The notes: generated by a model from the sequence alone, not told the origin. 38,807 nt of DNA from Vairimorpha ceranae (GCF_000988165.1 NW_020169334.1:1-38807), one strand, 5' to 3'; positions 7,671 to 18,146 are shown, counted from the first letter of the stretch. Numbers and translations: made by a program.

Positions 7671-9080
7671 TAAAAACTTTTAACTGGGCTTTATGCAATT
7701 AAAAAATATTTATATTTCTTTTAAATTAAATAAATTTAATTTGTTGGTATGAATAAACAAATTTCATAATTTTATAAACTGTACTAAAATAAAAGCTTGA
7801 TATTTATTAATTTAAACACGCACATAAACAAAACAAAGCGTTTAATAAAGTATGTTATGAAAACATAATATTTTTTATGGGTAATAAACAAAAATATTCT
7901 TTTTACCTTATAAAAAACAAATCCTTTTTATTAAGTTTACCCCATTTGTTTATAAACTTTCTTTCTTTTGTAATTTAATTAATTTGTTTTTGTGATATTA
8001 AGTAATTCTATGATTTTAACAACAAAAAAAAAGGTTTTAGGTTACAAAAAAATATAGTTAAATAAAAAAAATTCATTTATTCTTCATTTAAAATTTATTT
8101 TAAGTGTAAACATGTATTTAAAATATTTTACATATTAATAAAACGAGTTTTTAAAAATTTAATTAAAAACCATATTTTTTTAGTATTAAATTTCAAAACA
8201 TTACATTATTAATGTTTTTTGTAATTTATTTTTTTGTTGTTTACATGTTTAGGGCATAACCTTAAAAAAACAAGTTGCATATTTTTTAATGCTAAGCTAA
8301 GTTTACAGTTGTACTCACTTAAATGTAAAGTTTTGTTTAAAAACTTGCACAATATAGTTCATAACTAGTTTGTACTCTAATTTTCATTAAGAAAAAATGT
8401 CATAAAATAAGATTATTTTTTCATCCACATCCGGAGTTTAAATGTACTTAATTTATAATATATTTTCTCGAAAATTCACTAGTTTTAAAATATTATTTTT
8501 GTGCTGTTTTCTAAAAACTAACTTTAAAAAGTAGTATGCTTTTTTAAATGCTAAGATTTTTTTTGTTAAAATGCCTAATTAATCTTTAAAGCAATATTTA
8601 AACTTACTGCTATTTTAAATGGCAATATACTGATAAAATAATTAATTTAATATTTTAAAAAAATAATTGAAGCAAATAAATGCTTTAAAGATTTTGGAAA
8701 CATTTAAACACGATTGTCTTTATAAAGAGTTTATAATAAATTTTGGCTAAAACTAAAACACACACAAAATGTTATCTTTGTGTAAAATTACCATCGAAAT
8801 ATAGTATTTTTGTTTTACTTCATTTCAGCGACCTACATTTACGTGATGCCATTGTTTTAAATTATTAAACATTTTTAGAATTTTTTTTACAACTATGCAC
8901 ATTCTATTCTATCAAACAATTTAGAAGACACAGACATAAATAATTAGATTTACTAAACAGCTTAAGTACCTATAGTATTTTTTAAACAATTTAACTTTTT
9001 GAAATCACAAACTTTGCATTGAACTTTATGCAAAGTTTATTTTTATTAAAATAAAAATTAAAAATTTATTTTATAAAAAA
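7671..9080. other. 1.4-kb AT-rich intergenic region
   Basis: The longest gene-free stretch outside the repeat array. It holds long A and T runs, no frame worth calling, no tRNA-like fold and no obvious tandem repeat. A 33-codon frame starting at 7876 is the longest thing with an ATG and lacks support. Confidence 0.5.
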
Positions 9081-10961
9081 TCAATTTTCAAATTTTTTTT
9101 TGCAAAGTTCGCATACTCGAGAACGTTCTTCATCAAAAAATGGATCAACCCTAAGAATTGAATTCGTTTCAGATGTATCCAACACATTATTTTGAAAAAT
9201 GAGTACTTCTCCAGTTTCTTGACTTATCGATACAATCTCATTCTCGGCTTCAGAACCTTCAGTTGTTAAACTTTTATCTTCAGCAATAGCTTTACTAGTT
9301 TCTTTTTCTTCAACATCAGTTATATCACTCTCTTCAGAAACACCAGCATTACTATCTTTACAACCTTTTTGTAGCAAATCTTGTAACTGTCGCCTTAATT
9401 CATCAGCTTCTTTAGAATTTAAGCTTGCTTCTTCTCCGGTCTCATTTACCACCGATGTTGTACCCTGGATTAAATGCTCACTTTCATGAGTACTTTCAGA
9501 GTCAGAAGTACGTTTCTGTCCTAAACCCTCAATATCTTCCTTTTTTCTTTCTCTCTTGTTCGACGTTTCAAATACTTTAGAAGAAGATTGAGCGCTTTCC
9601 TCGCCCTCTTTTGGTCCTTTAACCGGTTCGTTTAAGTCAAGAATCGAATTATGAATATCCTGTTCTTCTTTTTTTGGGCTTAATTCATGACTTTTTAAAA
9701 TACTTACGCCCCCGAGCTCAATACTTCTGAAATCCTTTTTAACTTCATCTTTTGATGCAAAATATTCATTTAATTCACACCCCAAACTTTTCAATTTGTT
9801 AAATATAAGTTCATCCTCTGCATCAGGCCTAATTAATTCTACTTGATCAACTTCTATTTCGGCAACGTTTTTGTTTACGTCAGCTATTTCGTCTACACTA
9901 GTTATTTCGACAGCATTTTTGTCTACGTCAGCTATTTCGACAGCATTTCTGTCTACGTCAGCTATTTCGACAGCATTTCTGTCTACGTCAGCTATTTCGA
10001 CAGCATTTTCGTCTACGTCAGCTATTTCGACAACATTTTTGAGCCGATCAACAGTCTCGTAAACTTTTATATAACTTTTACAAAGTTTGTAAAGATCGTT
10101 TTCTTCAAAGGATAGTTCAATATCATTACTTGATGGAATAATTTCTTCTTTGCTGCATTGCTTAGAAAACGATGGCTTTTCTTCAACGCTACTTTCTGCT
10201 AATGGAATTTCAATATTATTTTCTTGCAAAGATAAATCCTTTTTCTGAATATATAAAATCTCTCCTTCGCAAGATTCAGTGTCCCCATAGACAGACACAT
10301 CAGAATCATAAATGTTATATGGATCATCAAAATCTACAATAGAATTTCGAAAAATCTTTGTAAATGGACAATTATTCCTGATAGTATTAATCTCATCAAA
10401 TACAATCAAATGCTGTTCATGGAACGTAGGTATTTTCACAATCTTCTCCTGCATCCTGGCTTCGTATTGAAACATCGAATTGCACATTTGTGATCCGTCC
10501 GTAAAAAAATATTTTTCCGTTGTAAAAATGTCCATAACATGTCGCTTATCCTTTGAGAACAAACCACTTATAAAATATCCTTTACCAGAATTAATGCTAA
10601 AGTCAACTTTTAAAAATACTTTGCTATCAATAAAAGCATTTTCTTTAAGTTCTTCCTCTTGTGTTACCGGAATAAATTCAGATAATTCTTTTTCGAGATC
10701 TTTTAATTCCTCTTTTCTTAACAGTGAAAAATACCATTGTAAATGAGGACTTGGAAGAATTTTATTGTTTTTTAATATTACAACATCATCGACATCATAC
10801 GTATTATCAAGTTCAGTTAAAGAAATTACACAGCACTCATTATCTTTTGGCACATCCCGAAAACCAATATAAGCAGTGTAATAGTTATTTCCCTTTTTAC
10901 CGATAAACAATGAATGATTATGCATAGCGCATGCTATAGGCAATAAAAAATTCAAAAACAT
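9081..10961 (-). CDS. Secreted acidic protein with 10-residue tandem repeats
   Basis: A 626-residue protein with a hydrophobic N-terminus ending near CAMHNHS, a likely signal peptide. Residues up to about 230 look globular with several cysteines (ECCVIS, QMCNS, NNCPF). The rest is acidic and rich in Glu, Ser and Asp. Residues about 309-361 are tandem copies of a 10-residue unit close to NAVEIADVDR. The C-terminus ends with a CELC pair. I do not recognise the globular part. Secretion plus an acidic, repetitive body is common in microsporidian spore-wall or host-exposed proteins, so that role is an inference. The start is supported by ATACCCAT-ATG (CCC at 10964-10966). Shadow frames on the plus strand at 9843-10115 come from the repeat. 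Confidence 0.85.
   Translation of the reverse strand: MFLNFLLPIACAMHNHSLFIGKKGNNYYTAYIGFRDVPKDNECCVISLTELDNTYDVDDVVILKNNKILPSPHLQWYFSLLRKEELKDLEKELSEFIPVTQEEELKENAFIDSKVFLKVDFSINSGKGYFISGLFSKDKRHVMDIFTTEKYFFTDGSQMCNSMFQYEARMQEKIVKIPTFHEQHLIVFDEINTIRNNCPFTKIFRNSIVDFDDPYNIYDSDVSVYGDTESCEGEILYIQKKDLSLQENNIEIPLAESSVEEKPSFSKQCSKEEIIPSSNDIELSFEENDLYKLCKSYIKVYETVDRLKNVVEIADVDENAVEIADVDRNAVEIADVDRNAVEIADVDKNAVEITSVDEIADVNKNVAEIEVDQVELIRPDAEDELIFNKLKSLGCELNEYFASKDEVKKDFRSIELGGVSILKSHELSPKKEEQDIHNSILDLNEPVKGPKEGEESAQSSSKVFETSNKRERKKEDIEGLGQKRTSDSESTHESEHLIQGTTSVVNETGEEASLNSKEADELRRQLQDLLQKGCKDSNAGVSEESDITDVEEKETSKAIAEDKSLTTEGSEAENEIVSISQETGEVLIFQNNVLDTSETNSILRVDPFFDEERSRVCELCKKKFEN
9878..10034. repeat. 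30-bp tandem repeat inside the secreted acidic protein gene
   Basis: About five copies of a 30-bp unit containing TCAGCTATTTCGACAGCATT, several of them nearly identical. The period is a multiple of three, so the frame is preserved and copy number can vary. Confidence 0.9.
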
Positions 10962-11550
10962 ATGGGTATAAATTTTTTTTCCTTTTATACATTTAATTAA
11001 AAATTTTGAAAAAAATAATTTAAAAAAAAAGTTTTAAATAAGCGAAATATTACAATTAAAGGTTTTTAAATTTTGGTAAAATTAATAAACTTTGTATCAT
11101 AAAAATGTAAGAGAAATATAATTAATTAAAAGTTACTGTAAAAAGTATGTTTTTAATATCAACTCTGCCCAATTTTTAAATTTACAAAAAAACAATTTAA
11201 TTTAAAATAAAACAATCAAATTAAACTTTATTTTTAAGTTAGAGAAAAAAAATTCTTGAAATTGTACTAATTTTCTTAGGCAACAAACTAATTATTTGAA
11301 ATTTCATTTAAATTATTTGTTTGTTTATTTAATTATTACAACTAGATTACACAAGTTATTATCATCAGACAGAAATATTTGTAAACGTAAAATTATTTTA
11401 TTTTTATTTGTATTATTTTACAATACCAAAACAACACTGGAAAGATAAGTATAAATTAATTTACGATATTTGTATAGGATGAAGATACAAATATTTATAA
11501 CTTATATTTTAATAAAATAGTATAATTTAAAAGTCACATGTTTAGGTTTA

Positions 11551-11665
11551 ATTTATCAAAAAAAGGAAGATTTAACAAAAAAGCTTATTTCAAAATAATT
11601 AATAACTTACCAAAAAATGGAAAATTTATCAAAAAAGTTTATTTAAAAATAGTTGATAAATAACA
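11551..11665. repeat. Degenerate 54-bp direct repeat, two copies
   Basis: ATTTATCAAAAAAAGGAAGA at 11551 is echoed 54 bp later by ACCAAAAAATGGAAAATTTA, with the A-rich tails also similar. Confidence 0.5.
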
Positions 11666-11892
11666 TTCTGCAATTTAATGGATTTAATTAAACGTTTAAA
11701 TTATTAATAATTTCTAACATTTTAACAGTTTTTTATTACCTTCAAAAAATTGGCATTTTGATAATTATTTAAATTAAGAAAATTTATCATTTTAAAAAAT
11801 AATAAAAAAATCACATAATTTTAAATCTAAATAATAAAAATACAATCTTTAAACATTTTTTAAAATAGATGGAAAATGAATTATTTTTCTTA

Positions 11893-11895
11893 CCC
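11893..11895 (+). promoter_or_regulatory. CCC start box of the 272-residue secreted protein gene
   Basis: TTACCCAT-ATG; the same string precedes the divergent gene at 10961. Confidence 0.6.
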
Positions 11896-11897
11896 AT

Positions 11898-12716
11898 ATG
11901 ATTATTATTTCTTATGTAATTTACTTATCAGTATTATTTTGTGGCTTAAATAATACGAATGAAACAAGAGAAGAAAACATTAATGTAGAATATTTAAATA
12001 AAATAATTAAAGATTTTCATAGATCTAAAACAGAGGTAGGAGCTAAAAAATGCATTTTCATGCCATATTTACCTAAGTTTTCTTTTTCAGGAAAAAATAA
12101 CAATTCTTCATGGTCCTTTTTAATCAAAGATTTTGAAAATTTTGATAAGATTACACTTTTTTTAACGACATTTAAACAAATTACGCTTTACAAGATTAAA
12201 GATGTTGTGATTTGCAAAAATCATTTAAAAATAATATGTTCAGGTATTTATATGTTCTTCAAAAATCTTGTCGTTTCAAACAAATTTAATTCGGGGATAC
12301 TAGCTCTCAAACATATAAGAGAAAATAATCGAAAAAGTTTTGAAAAGCCCAAGTTAAAAAATGTGCTTTGTAAAGCTGTTACTGAATACAATATGATTAG
12401 GCGTAATGTCAATTTATCTTTTTATCAGTTTTTTTGTTTTCATTTGTTAATGTTTTGCGATGATGAAAGAAGGAGATCATGCAAAAATTTTAGTAATATT
12501 ATTTTAAATTTACTTTATGAAGCAATGACCAGCAAAAATATTGATGTACATCACCCATTAGTTAATAAGTTTTTTGATGTTGATAGACCAATCATGATTT
12601 CTAGTAATCATATATGTAAGACATTAAATTTGTCAAAAATACAAGCAATATTTTGTAGTATGTATCTTCGTTTATTTTTAACAGGAAAAAAAGATCTTTT
12701 TAGTGCAGATTTGTAA
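11898..12716 (+). CDS. Predicted secreted protein, lineage-specific
   Basis: A 272-residue protein with a short hydrophobic leader (MIIISYVIYLSVLFCGLNN), a likely signal peptide cleaved near residue 16. The mature part is basic with eight or more Cys residues scattered along it, consistent with disulphides outside the cytoplasm, and has no second hydrophobic segment. Many Phe residues occur (YQFFCFHLLMFC). I do not recognise a family. It is oriented away from the repeat-rich secreted protein at 9081-10961 across a shared 0.9-kb gap. It is translated from a strong CCC-box start. A role in secretion to host or spore wall is only inferred. Confidence 0.78.
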   Translation: MIIISYVIYLSVLFCGLNNTNETREENINVEYLNKIIKDFHRSKTEVGAKKCIFMPYLPKFSFSGKNNNSSWSFLIKDFENFDKITLFLTTFKQITLYKIKDVVICKNHLKIICSGIYMFFKNLVVSNKFNSGILALKHIRENNRKSFEKPKLKNVLCKAVTEYNMIRRNVNLSFYQFFCFHLLMFCDDERRRSCKNFSNIILNLLYEAMTSKNIDVHHPLVNKFFDVDRPIMISSNHICKTLNLSKIQAIFCSMYLRLFLTGKKDLFSADL

Positions 12717-13034
12717 TAAAAAATATTTTTATAGAAATAATCACTTTTTTATCTTTGCTCGTTATTTTTGTTATAAAAATTAATACAAAATAATAATTTA
12801 TAAGAAAAAATTATACTATCTGTAGAAGTCTAAAGTATTTATTACAAACGACTTGACTTAACATAATTTAACCCGATTAGATGTGTATTTTATTTTTAAA
12901 ATGAATCACAGAATTTTTATATTAATTTATGTAATTTATTGTATTATATTTAAATCGTAATTTAACAAGATAAATTTTTAAAAAAGATTTTACAAAACTT
13001 ATTTCATTTAATCGAAAAACTTTAATCCTCTACA
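12717..13034. other. AT-rich intergenic stretch between convergent genes
   Basis: An AACCC string at 12870 is followed by frames of only 7 and 19 codons. I see no gene in it. Confidence 0.5.
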
Positions 13035-13859
13035 TTAAATAACATTAAGTTTTAATTTTTCTTCTATTATTTGATTAAATTTACATTTATCAAATTTAAA
13101 TTTATTATCTACAATAGCTATATAAATTTTTTTCCAAACTACAAAGCTTTTCGTTATAATCGAAAATCGTTTTCCCAATGTATTATGTTCGAGCTTACTT
13201 ATCGGTAACCATATAATATTAGCGATTTCATTTTTTAAATTACAGACAAACTTATTACTTTTTTTAACATTAAACACAAAATAAAAATTCATTTTTTCAA
13301 ATAACTTTACAGACAATCCTTTTACAATTTTGTTACTAACATCATATCCAATTTCTTCTTTTACTTCCCGAATTGCGCACTCTATCCCATCTTCATCTTT
13401 ACTTTTCTTCCCTTTTGGAAAACCAAATGATCCGTTTTTTCCATTTTCTTGCACGACAAGAATTGAATCTAATTTAGGGCTAAAAATAATACATCCATAT
13501 ACTTTAATAGACTGTTTGTAACTTTTAAAGATCTGTAGACCCAGATTGATATCAATATTAATTTTGTTATGATTTAATATTTGTAAACAAAAGTCAAAAA
13601 AAGATGTAGAAGGCTCGTTATAGTTATCAATGTAAAACCAGTGTGCTTCTTCTAGAATAAAAAATAATCTTTCAACTTTTTGTAGATCATATAAATCTAT
13701 ATTAACTAAGAAACGTACACTAATCTCATCTAGTAAAAACATTGAAATTGTATACAAGGTACTATTATTTGTATCTTTTTCATTTTTTATAACTTTATGA
13801 TTATTTTTTTTCTTTATTTTTTGTGGTGTTTTACTAGATTTAATATTTTTTAAACTCAT
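13035..13859 (-). CDS. DCP2: mRNA-decapping enzyme subunit Dcp2
   Basis: It removes the m7G cap from mRNA in the cytoplasm, committing it to 5'-3' decay. The 274 residues carry a basic N-terminal tail (1-32) and the Dcp2-specific helical box A domain (about 36-105: FLLDEISVRFLVNI, VERLFFILEEAHWFYID). The Nudix domain (about 118-245) has a perfect Nudix box from G150 to Y172: G-x5-E156-x7-REVKEEIGY, with catalytic E168/E169. A box B-like helix is in the C-terminal part (FSIITKSFVVWKK). The long C-terminal regulatory tail of yeast Dcp2 is missing, leaving the catalytic core. The start is supported by TGCCCTTTTA-ATG (CCC at 13865-13867). No DCP1 gene is in the window. Confidence 0.93.
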   Translation of the reverse strand: MSLKNIKSSKTPQKIKKKNNHKVIKNEKDTNNSTLYTISMFLLDEISVRFLVNIDLYDLQKVERLFFILEEAHWFYIDNYNEPSTSFFDFCLQILNHNKINIDINLGLQIFKSYKQSIKVYGCIIFSPKLDSILVVQENGKNGSFGFPKGKKSKDEDGIECAIREVKEEIGYDVSNKIVKGLSVKLFEKMNFYFVFNVKKSNKFVCNLKNEIANIIWLPISKLEHNTLGKRFSIITKSFVVWKKIYIAIVDNKFKFDKCKFNQIIEEKLKLNVI

Positions 13860-14624
13860 TAAAAGGGCACAAAAACCATATAAATTAAGGATGTTGTTAG
13901 AAGTATAAGTACATGTTAAATATCTATTATTGGTGTATTTAATTAACTAAATATGTATTTATAAGTTTAAAAATATTATATTTATAGATATTAGAAGCGT
14001 AATAGCATGTCAAATATCTCGATGCTAATGTATGATGAGATATCTGAGATTAGTAAATATATATTTTTTTAAAAGACAAATGTTATCTAACAGCAACTCT
14101 TTTGACAAAAACTATAGATATTAGCTTTTATGAAAACAAAAGATGTACCAGAACTTAAAAGCTCAATTTAACATTTTGTGTTTTACGTAAAAAAGGATAA
14201 AAAAGAGATTTTTTAAATAACAAAATAAGTTGTAAGAACTAAAATTAGCAGGTTTTATTTAAGTATAAAAATTAAACTTGTTGTGTCCAAAAAATTGTTA
14301 ACCGAAAACATTCGTTTATTTATTATGGAAATTATATAAAATTTTTATCTCAAATCAACCATGCTTAATCTGACAGTAGAATATTTTAAATCTTTCTAAA
14401 AAAACTGTCTTTAGTATTTATTTTATCAGAAATTTTACAGTTGTGCCACCTATCATCAAAAACTAAAATAATTTTTACTAGATATACTTTTTAAAGTTGA
14501 TTGCAAAAAGAGAAAGGAAGTAATTATGTTTCTATTCTACGTATTTGATAAATACTTAATTTTTACCAATATTTAGTTTTAATCTATGAAACATTAATAA
14601 ATAAATCTTAGAATAAAATAAATA
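13860..14624. other. 0.77-kb intergenic region with a degenerate ~100-bp repeat
   Basis: GTTAGAAGTATAAGTACATG near 13897 is echoed by ATTAGAAGCGTAATAGCATG near 13989, each followed by an AAATATCT string. The rest is plain AT-rich sequence without a gene. Confidence 0.5.
13865..13867 (-). promoter_or_regulatory. CCC start box of DCP2
   Basis: TGCCCTTTTA-ATG on the minus strand. Confidence 0.55.
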
Positions 14625-15302
14625 ATGATATATTTCATATTCCTTTGTTTAATTCATAGTGATAAACCGCTTAAGCAGAAAAACATAAAACTTATATTAC
14701 GCTTTAATAAAGTTTTTAGAAGCAATCCAATTGTTAGAGATTTTAAAAGATTCAATATAAAAAATGATTCTTTATCATCTAACCATTTTACACTAACAAA
14801 AAATGATTTTGATGATATCATTCTAGATGAAAAAGCGTTATGCTTAATTTTTAATAACTTAGACCTACTTTCTAAAAATGACAAATTAAAAGATGTGTAT
14901 ATAGACAAAATAGCAATATTTAAAGAAAATAAAGATCCGTGGATGAAACTTACATTTAAAAATAATATTGATAGTACAGGATATTTTAGAGGAGAGCATA
15001 CTGAAAAATTTAATTTAGAAGAAAGCATGTTTTTTCATTTAGATGATATTGATGATGAAACTAAACGAAAAAATGTAATTAATATAAAAAAAATTCTTTT
15101 TTATATTGCTTTACTAAAAAATAAACCATTATACAAAATTTATAAAGAAGATTGTCATATGGATGCTATAGATTTAGTCATTTTTAAAAACTTATATAAT
15201 TTTAAACATTCTGATGATTTAAAGGTTTGTGTATGTAGAGATATTGAATGTACAATATGTGAAGGCATATATGATACGAAAAGATCTGTCTTATATATAT
15301 AA
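14625..15302 (+). CDS. Predicted secreted protein of unknown function
   Basis: A 225-residue protein with a short hydrophobic leader MIYFIFLCLIHS, a possible signal peptide cut near residue 12. The mature chain is charged (many Lys, Asp, Asn) with Asp-rich stretches (KNDFDDIILDE, HLDDIDDETKRK). The C-terminal 20 residues hold a Cys cluster, VCVCRDIECTICEGIYD, that could form disulphides or bind metal. No CCC box lies upstream, unlike the two other secreted proteins nearby, so the promoter may differ. I do not recognise the family. The opposite-strand frame at 14654-15028 is a shadow. Confidence 0.72.
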   Translation: MIYFIFLCLIHSDKPLKQKNIKLILRFNKVFRSNPIVRDFKRFNIKNDSLSSNHFTLTKNDFDDIILDEKALCLIFNNLDLLSKNDKLKDVYIDKIAIFKENKDPWMKLTFKNNIDSTGYFRGEHTEKFNLEESMFFHLDDIDDETKRKNVINIKKILFYIALLKNKPLYKIYKEDCHMDAIDLVIFKNLYNFKHSDDLKVCVCRDIECTICEGIYDTKRSVLYI

Positions 15303-15436
15303 AAAAATAGTGTAGAGATTAGTTAATACAATTATTTGTAGTATCAATTTTTTTTAACCTTAAAATTTTATTTTATTTTTTTAACAAACATTTTAATTTT
15401 GGAAAATATTAAAATAATATTTAGTTTATTTTTTAA

Positions 15437-15440
15437 CCCC
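15437..15440 (+). promoter_or_regulatory. CCCC box upstream of the beta-propeller-like gene
   Basis: TTTTTTAACCCC followed 17 bases later by the ATG, an unusually long spacing compared with the other boxes here. Confidence 0.45.
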
Positions 15441-15457
15441 GATTTCTTTGAATTAAA

Positions 15458-17395
15458 ATGTTTCTGTTAAAAAGAGTAACTAATTTTCAAAAACATAAAT
15501 ATTTCTATAAATTAGAGGACGAAATTTTTGTAATTACATCTTCAACTGTAGAAAGATTTGATAAAAATTTAAGTTTACTTGACATTATTGATTTTAGAGA
15601 TAAGATACTTTCGACAATTTGTGATGGCAATATTTATATTTTAACTTTAACTCATTTTATTGATTTAAAAAATAATATAAAAATTTATTTAGAGCATAAA
15701 TATAAAAAAATGCATAAATACAAAGATTTAATTTTGTTTGTTTCAACAAACAAATTGGCATTTTTTGAATATAAAAATAATATTTTAAAACTAAAGTGGG
15801 AATATGTAAAGAAAAATGAAGATGTTTTTGTTAAAGATAATCTTATTTTTATTTTAGAAAACAATTATATTTATTGCTATGAATATTTTAATAAAATTTT
15901 ATTAAGAAAGGCACATAATTTATCTATTGAGTGCTACAATAAGAATAAAGATAAACTTGGAATTAATAAATTAATAATTGGTCAAAAAAGTATCGTTTTA
16001 TGTCAAGAAGATAAAATGCTTATTTTAGAAGAATGTGAAAGATTTTTTGATTTTAAAAATTTTACGGTTTTTAAACATAACGATAAAACATCATGCTATG
16101 ATAATCATTTGAAACAATATTATACAAATGAAGAAATGTTAATAAAAGCAAGTAATTACAAGTTTGAAATTTTTAACTTACTGTTATCCCTAGATTACTA
16201 CGATAAAGAATTGGATTTATTTATATATAACAATCAGATTGTAAAGGAACCTAAAATTAATTTATATAAAATTTGTAAACGACCTGGATTAGTCAATTTA
16301 AGAAATATTAAATACAATTTTACATATGATAGTACTAGTAACATTGATCCCATAACAGATAATTGTTATTCAGCTGACACATTTTTTATCCAACTTAGAA
16401 ATCTACAATATGGATTTCAGACTAGTAAATACATCATTTTAATTTCGGATATTAAAATTTACAGATATGTTATTGACGATAAAAAGGTGTATTTTTTAGA
16501 TTATAAAATATTTGAAAATTTATTATTTGTAAATTATAGTTTTTTATACTATAGTGCCAATAATAATTACTTTATTTATGAATTTGATACTCAGACTACC
16601 TTTAAATACTATAATACTAGAATTAAGGATATTTTAAAAAATAAAGATAAATTGTCTATTGTTACAAATTCAATGATTAAAATTTATAAAATTAATTATA
16701 CAAAATATGATAAAATACAAATGAATGTTAATAATGATACAGACCAATTATGTGTAGAGAATACACTAAATAACTTTTTAGATAAAGAAGTTCAGTTAAA
16801 TTTAATTAATTCTGAATATAAACTTTGTAAAGGAGAATTTTGCATAAATTTGGGCAAAAATGTTGTATATTTCAATGTTGATAAATATTTTATTTATGTG
16901 GGAACAACTGAAGATGTAAAAATATACAAGATTAACAATATTAATAAACCGTTTATTAAGCTAAATTATGGATTGAACAATAAATTGATTAATCCTGAAA
17001 TAAATTATGATAATGTACCCCTCGTGGTATGTGTACATGAAAATATGATATTTATAAATACAAAATCTGGATTGGCAATTTATAAAAATAATACTTTATA
17101 TAGAAAAGATCCTATATCTAGAAATATATCCAGTTTTTACATTTCAAACAATAAAATTTATTCTAACGATAGTTCTAAATTTCTTATTGTGCAAGATTTT
17201 AATTTTGCTATTTTAGGTATAATCTTTATTGGAGAAAATATTAAAACTTATTTTGAAGAAAACAATAAAATAACATTAAAAACTGATATAAACAACATTA
17301 TTGAGATCAAAGAGACTACTACAGGCAAAGATGCAGATTATTTTAATAATTATCCCCGCATTAATTTTGTGGTTAATGTAAAAAGAAAAACTTAA
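15458..17395 (+). CDS. Beta-propeller-like protein, unassigned
   Basis: A 645-residue protein almost free of low complexity. Short beta-strand-like strings recur throughout (NIYILTL, LILFVSTNKLAFFEY, NLIFILENNYIYCYEY, KYIILISDIKIYRYV, KYFIYVGTTEDVKIYKI, NMIFINTKSGLAIYKN). These occur every 40-50 residues and resemble degenerate WD40 or quinoprotein-like blades, enough for one or two propellers. There is no signal peptide or transmembrane segment. Candidates are divergent WD-repeat subunits of the small-subunit processome (Utp4 or Utp17 type) or of a CPSF/DDB1-type scaffold, but no blade signature decides. The gene is preceded by a CCCC box and lies 155 bp after the 225-residue secreted protein. 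Confidence 0.72.
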   Translation: MFLLKRVTNFQKHKYFYKLEDEIFVITSSTVERFDKNLSLLDIIDFRDKILSTICDGNIYILTLTHFIDLKNNIKIYLEHKYKKMHKYKDLILFVSTNKLAFFEYKNNILKLKWEYVKKNEDVFVKDNLIFILENNYIYCYEYFNKILLRKAHNLSIECYNKNKDKLGINKLIIGQKSIVLCQEDKMLILEECERFFDFKNFTVFKHNDKTSCYDNHLKQYYTNEEMLIKASNYKFEIFNLLLSLDYYDKELDLFIYNNQIVKEPKINLYKICKRPGLVNLRNIKYNFTYDSTSNIDPITDNCYSADTFFIQLRNLQYGFQTSKYIILISDIKIYRYVIDDKKVYFLDYKIFENLLFVNYSFLYYSANNNYFIYEFDTQTTFKYYNTRIKDILKNKDKLSIVTNSMIKIYKINYTKYDKIQMNVNNDTDQLCVENTLNNFLDKEVQLNLINSEYKLCKGEFCINLGKNVVYFNVDKYFIYVGTTEDVKIYKINNINKPFIKLNYGLNNKLINPEINYDNVPLVVCVHENMIFINTKSGLAIYKNNTLYRKDPISRNISSFYISNNKIYSNDSSKFLIVQDFNFAILGIIFIGENIKTYFEENNKITLKTDINNIIEIKETTTGKDADYFNNYPRINFVVNVKRKT

Positions 17396-17861
17396 AAAAA
17401 TAATTGTGTACTGTTTTCGATAAACAATCTAACATTAGATAAAAATAGATAGAAAATTAGTTTTTTGTTCTACTAGCATGCGAAAAATAATTAGTTGATT
17501 TAATAATTATACTAAAGATGAATAAATACAGCTTTTAGATTTTAAAATTAAGATTGGTTACTATAAAACAACATATTATTAACATTTTTAATCAAATACC
17601 TTTTTTAGAAGAATAAATAGAAAAAATGATTATTAAATAATTTAGGATTTTTATAAAATAGTAATAAAAGCATTGAAATTAATAGATAGCTGCATTTACA
17701 TATGTTATTACAAATGTATTGTAATTTAAGCACAGAATTTTTAAACTTGTTTATAACAAATTGATTACAATTAAATTATAATATGATTTTCAAGTTCTTA
17801 CTATTTTTTCTTTTAAATATGTAACATGAATTATTCTATTTTTAACCCTATAAATAATTTT

Positions 17862-18063
17862 TGGCAGGTTTAAAATTCTTTACTTGACAGATTTAGAATT
17901 CTTTACTTGGCAGATTTAGAATTCTTTACTTGACAGATTTAGAATTCTTTACTTGACAGATTCACAATTCTTATTTGTAATTTAGTTTTGCAAATTCAGA
18001 ATTCTTTACTCTGCAGATTCAGAATTCTTTACTTGAGAGATTCAAAATTCTTATTTGTAATTT
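17862..18063. repeat. 23-bp tandem repeat upstream of NAA20
   Basis: About eight copies of ACTTGACAGATTTAGAATTC plus TTT. A higher-order variant, CAATTCTTATTTGTAATTT, occurs twice and breaks the array into two blocks. Six copies keep an intact GAATTC. The array ends about 85 bp before the ATG. Confidence 0.9.
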
Positions 18064-18143
18064 AAAGCTTTTTAAATATAACTTTATTATTTTTTTCCTC
18101 TTTCTGGTCAAACACTTGTATTAATTAAAAATATTATTTTTTA

Positions 18144-18146
18144 CCC
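18144..18146 (+). promoter_or_regulatory. CCC start box of NAA20
   Basis: TTTTTTACCCTT-ATG, the canonical form in this window. Confidence 0.65.

Larger units (their letters stand above)
10962..11897. other. 0.9-kb AT-rich intergenic region between divergent secreted-protein genes
   Basis: It separates two divergently transcribed genes that both begin with a TACCCATATG-type start. It contains a degenerate 54-bp direct repeat at about 11551-11665 (CAAAAAAAGGAAGATTTA and CAAAAAATGGAAAATTTA). No gene or RNA is seen. Confidence 0.55.

Noticed and set aside
7876..7980. 33-codon frame MGNKQKYSFY...
   Set aside because: Short, hydrophobic by chance in AT-rich DNA, with no family resemblance and no start box in the right place.
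9843..10115. Plus-strand repeat frames of 90 and 63 codons
   Set aside because: Antisense shadows of the 10-residue NAVEIADVD repeat.
17862..18063. Possible CRISPR array
   Set aside because: The units are contiguous tandem repeats without unique spacers, and the genome is eukaryotic.
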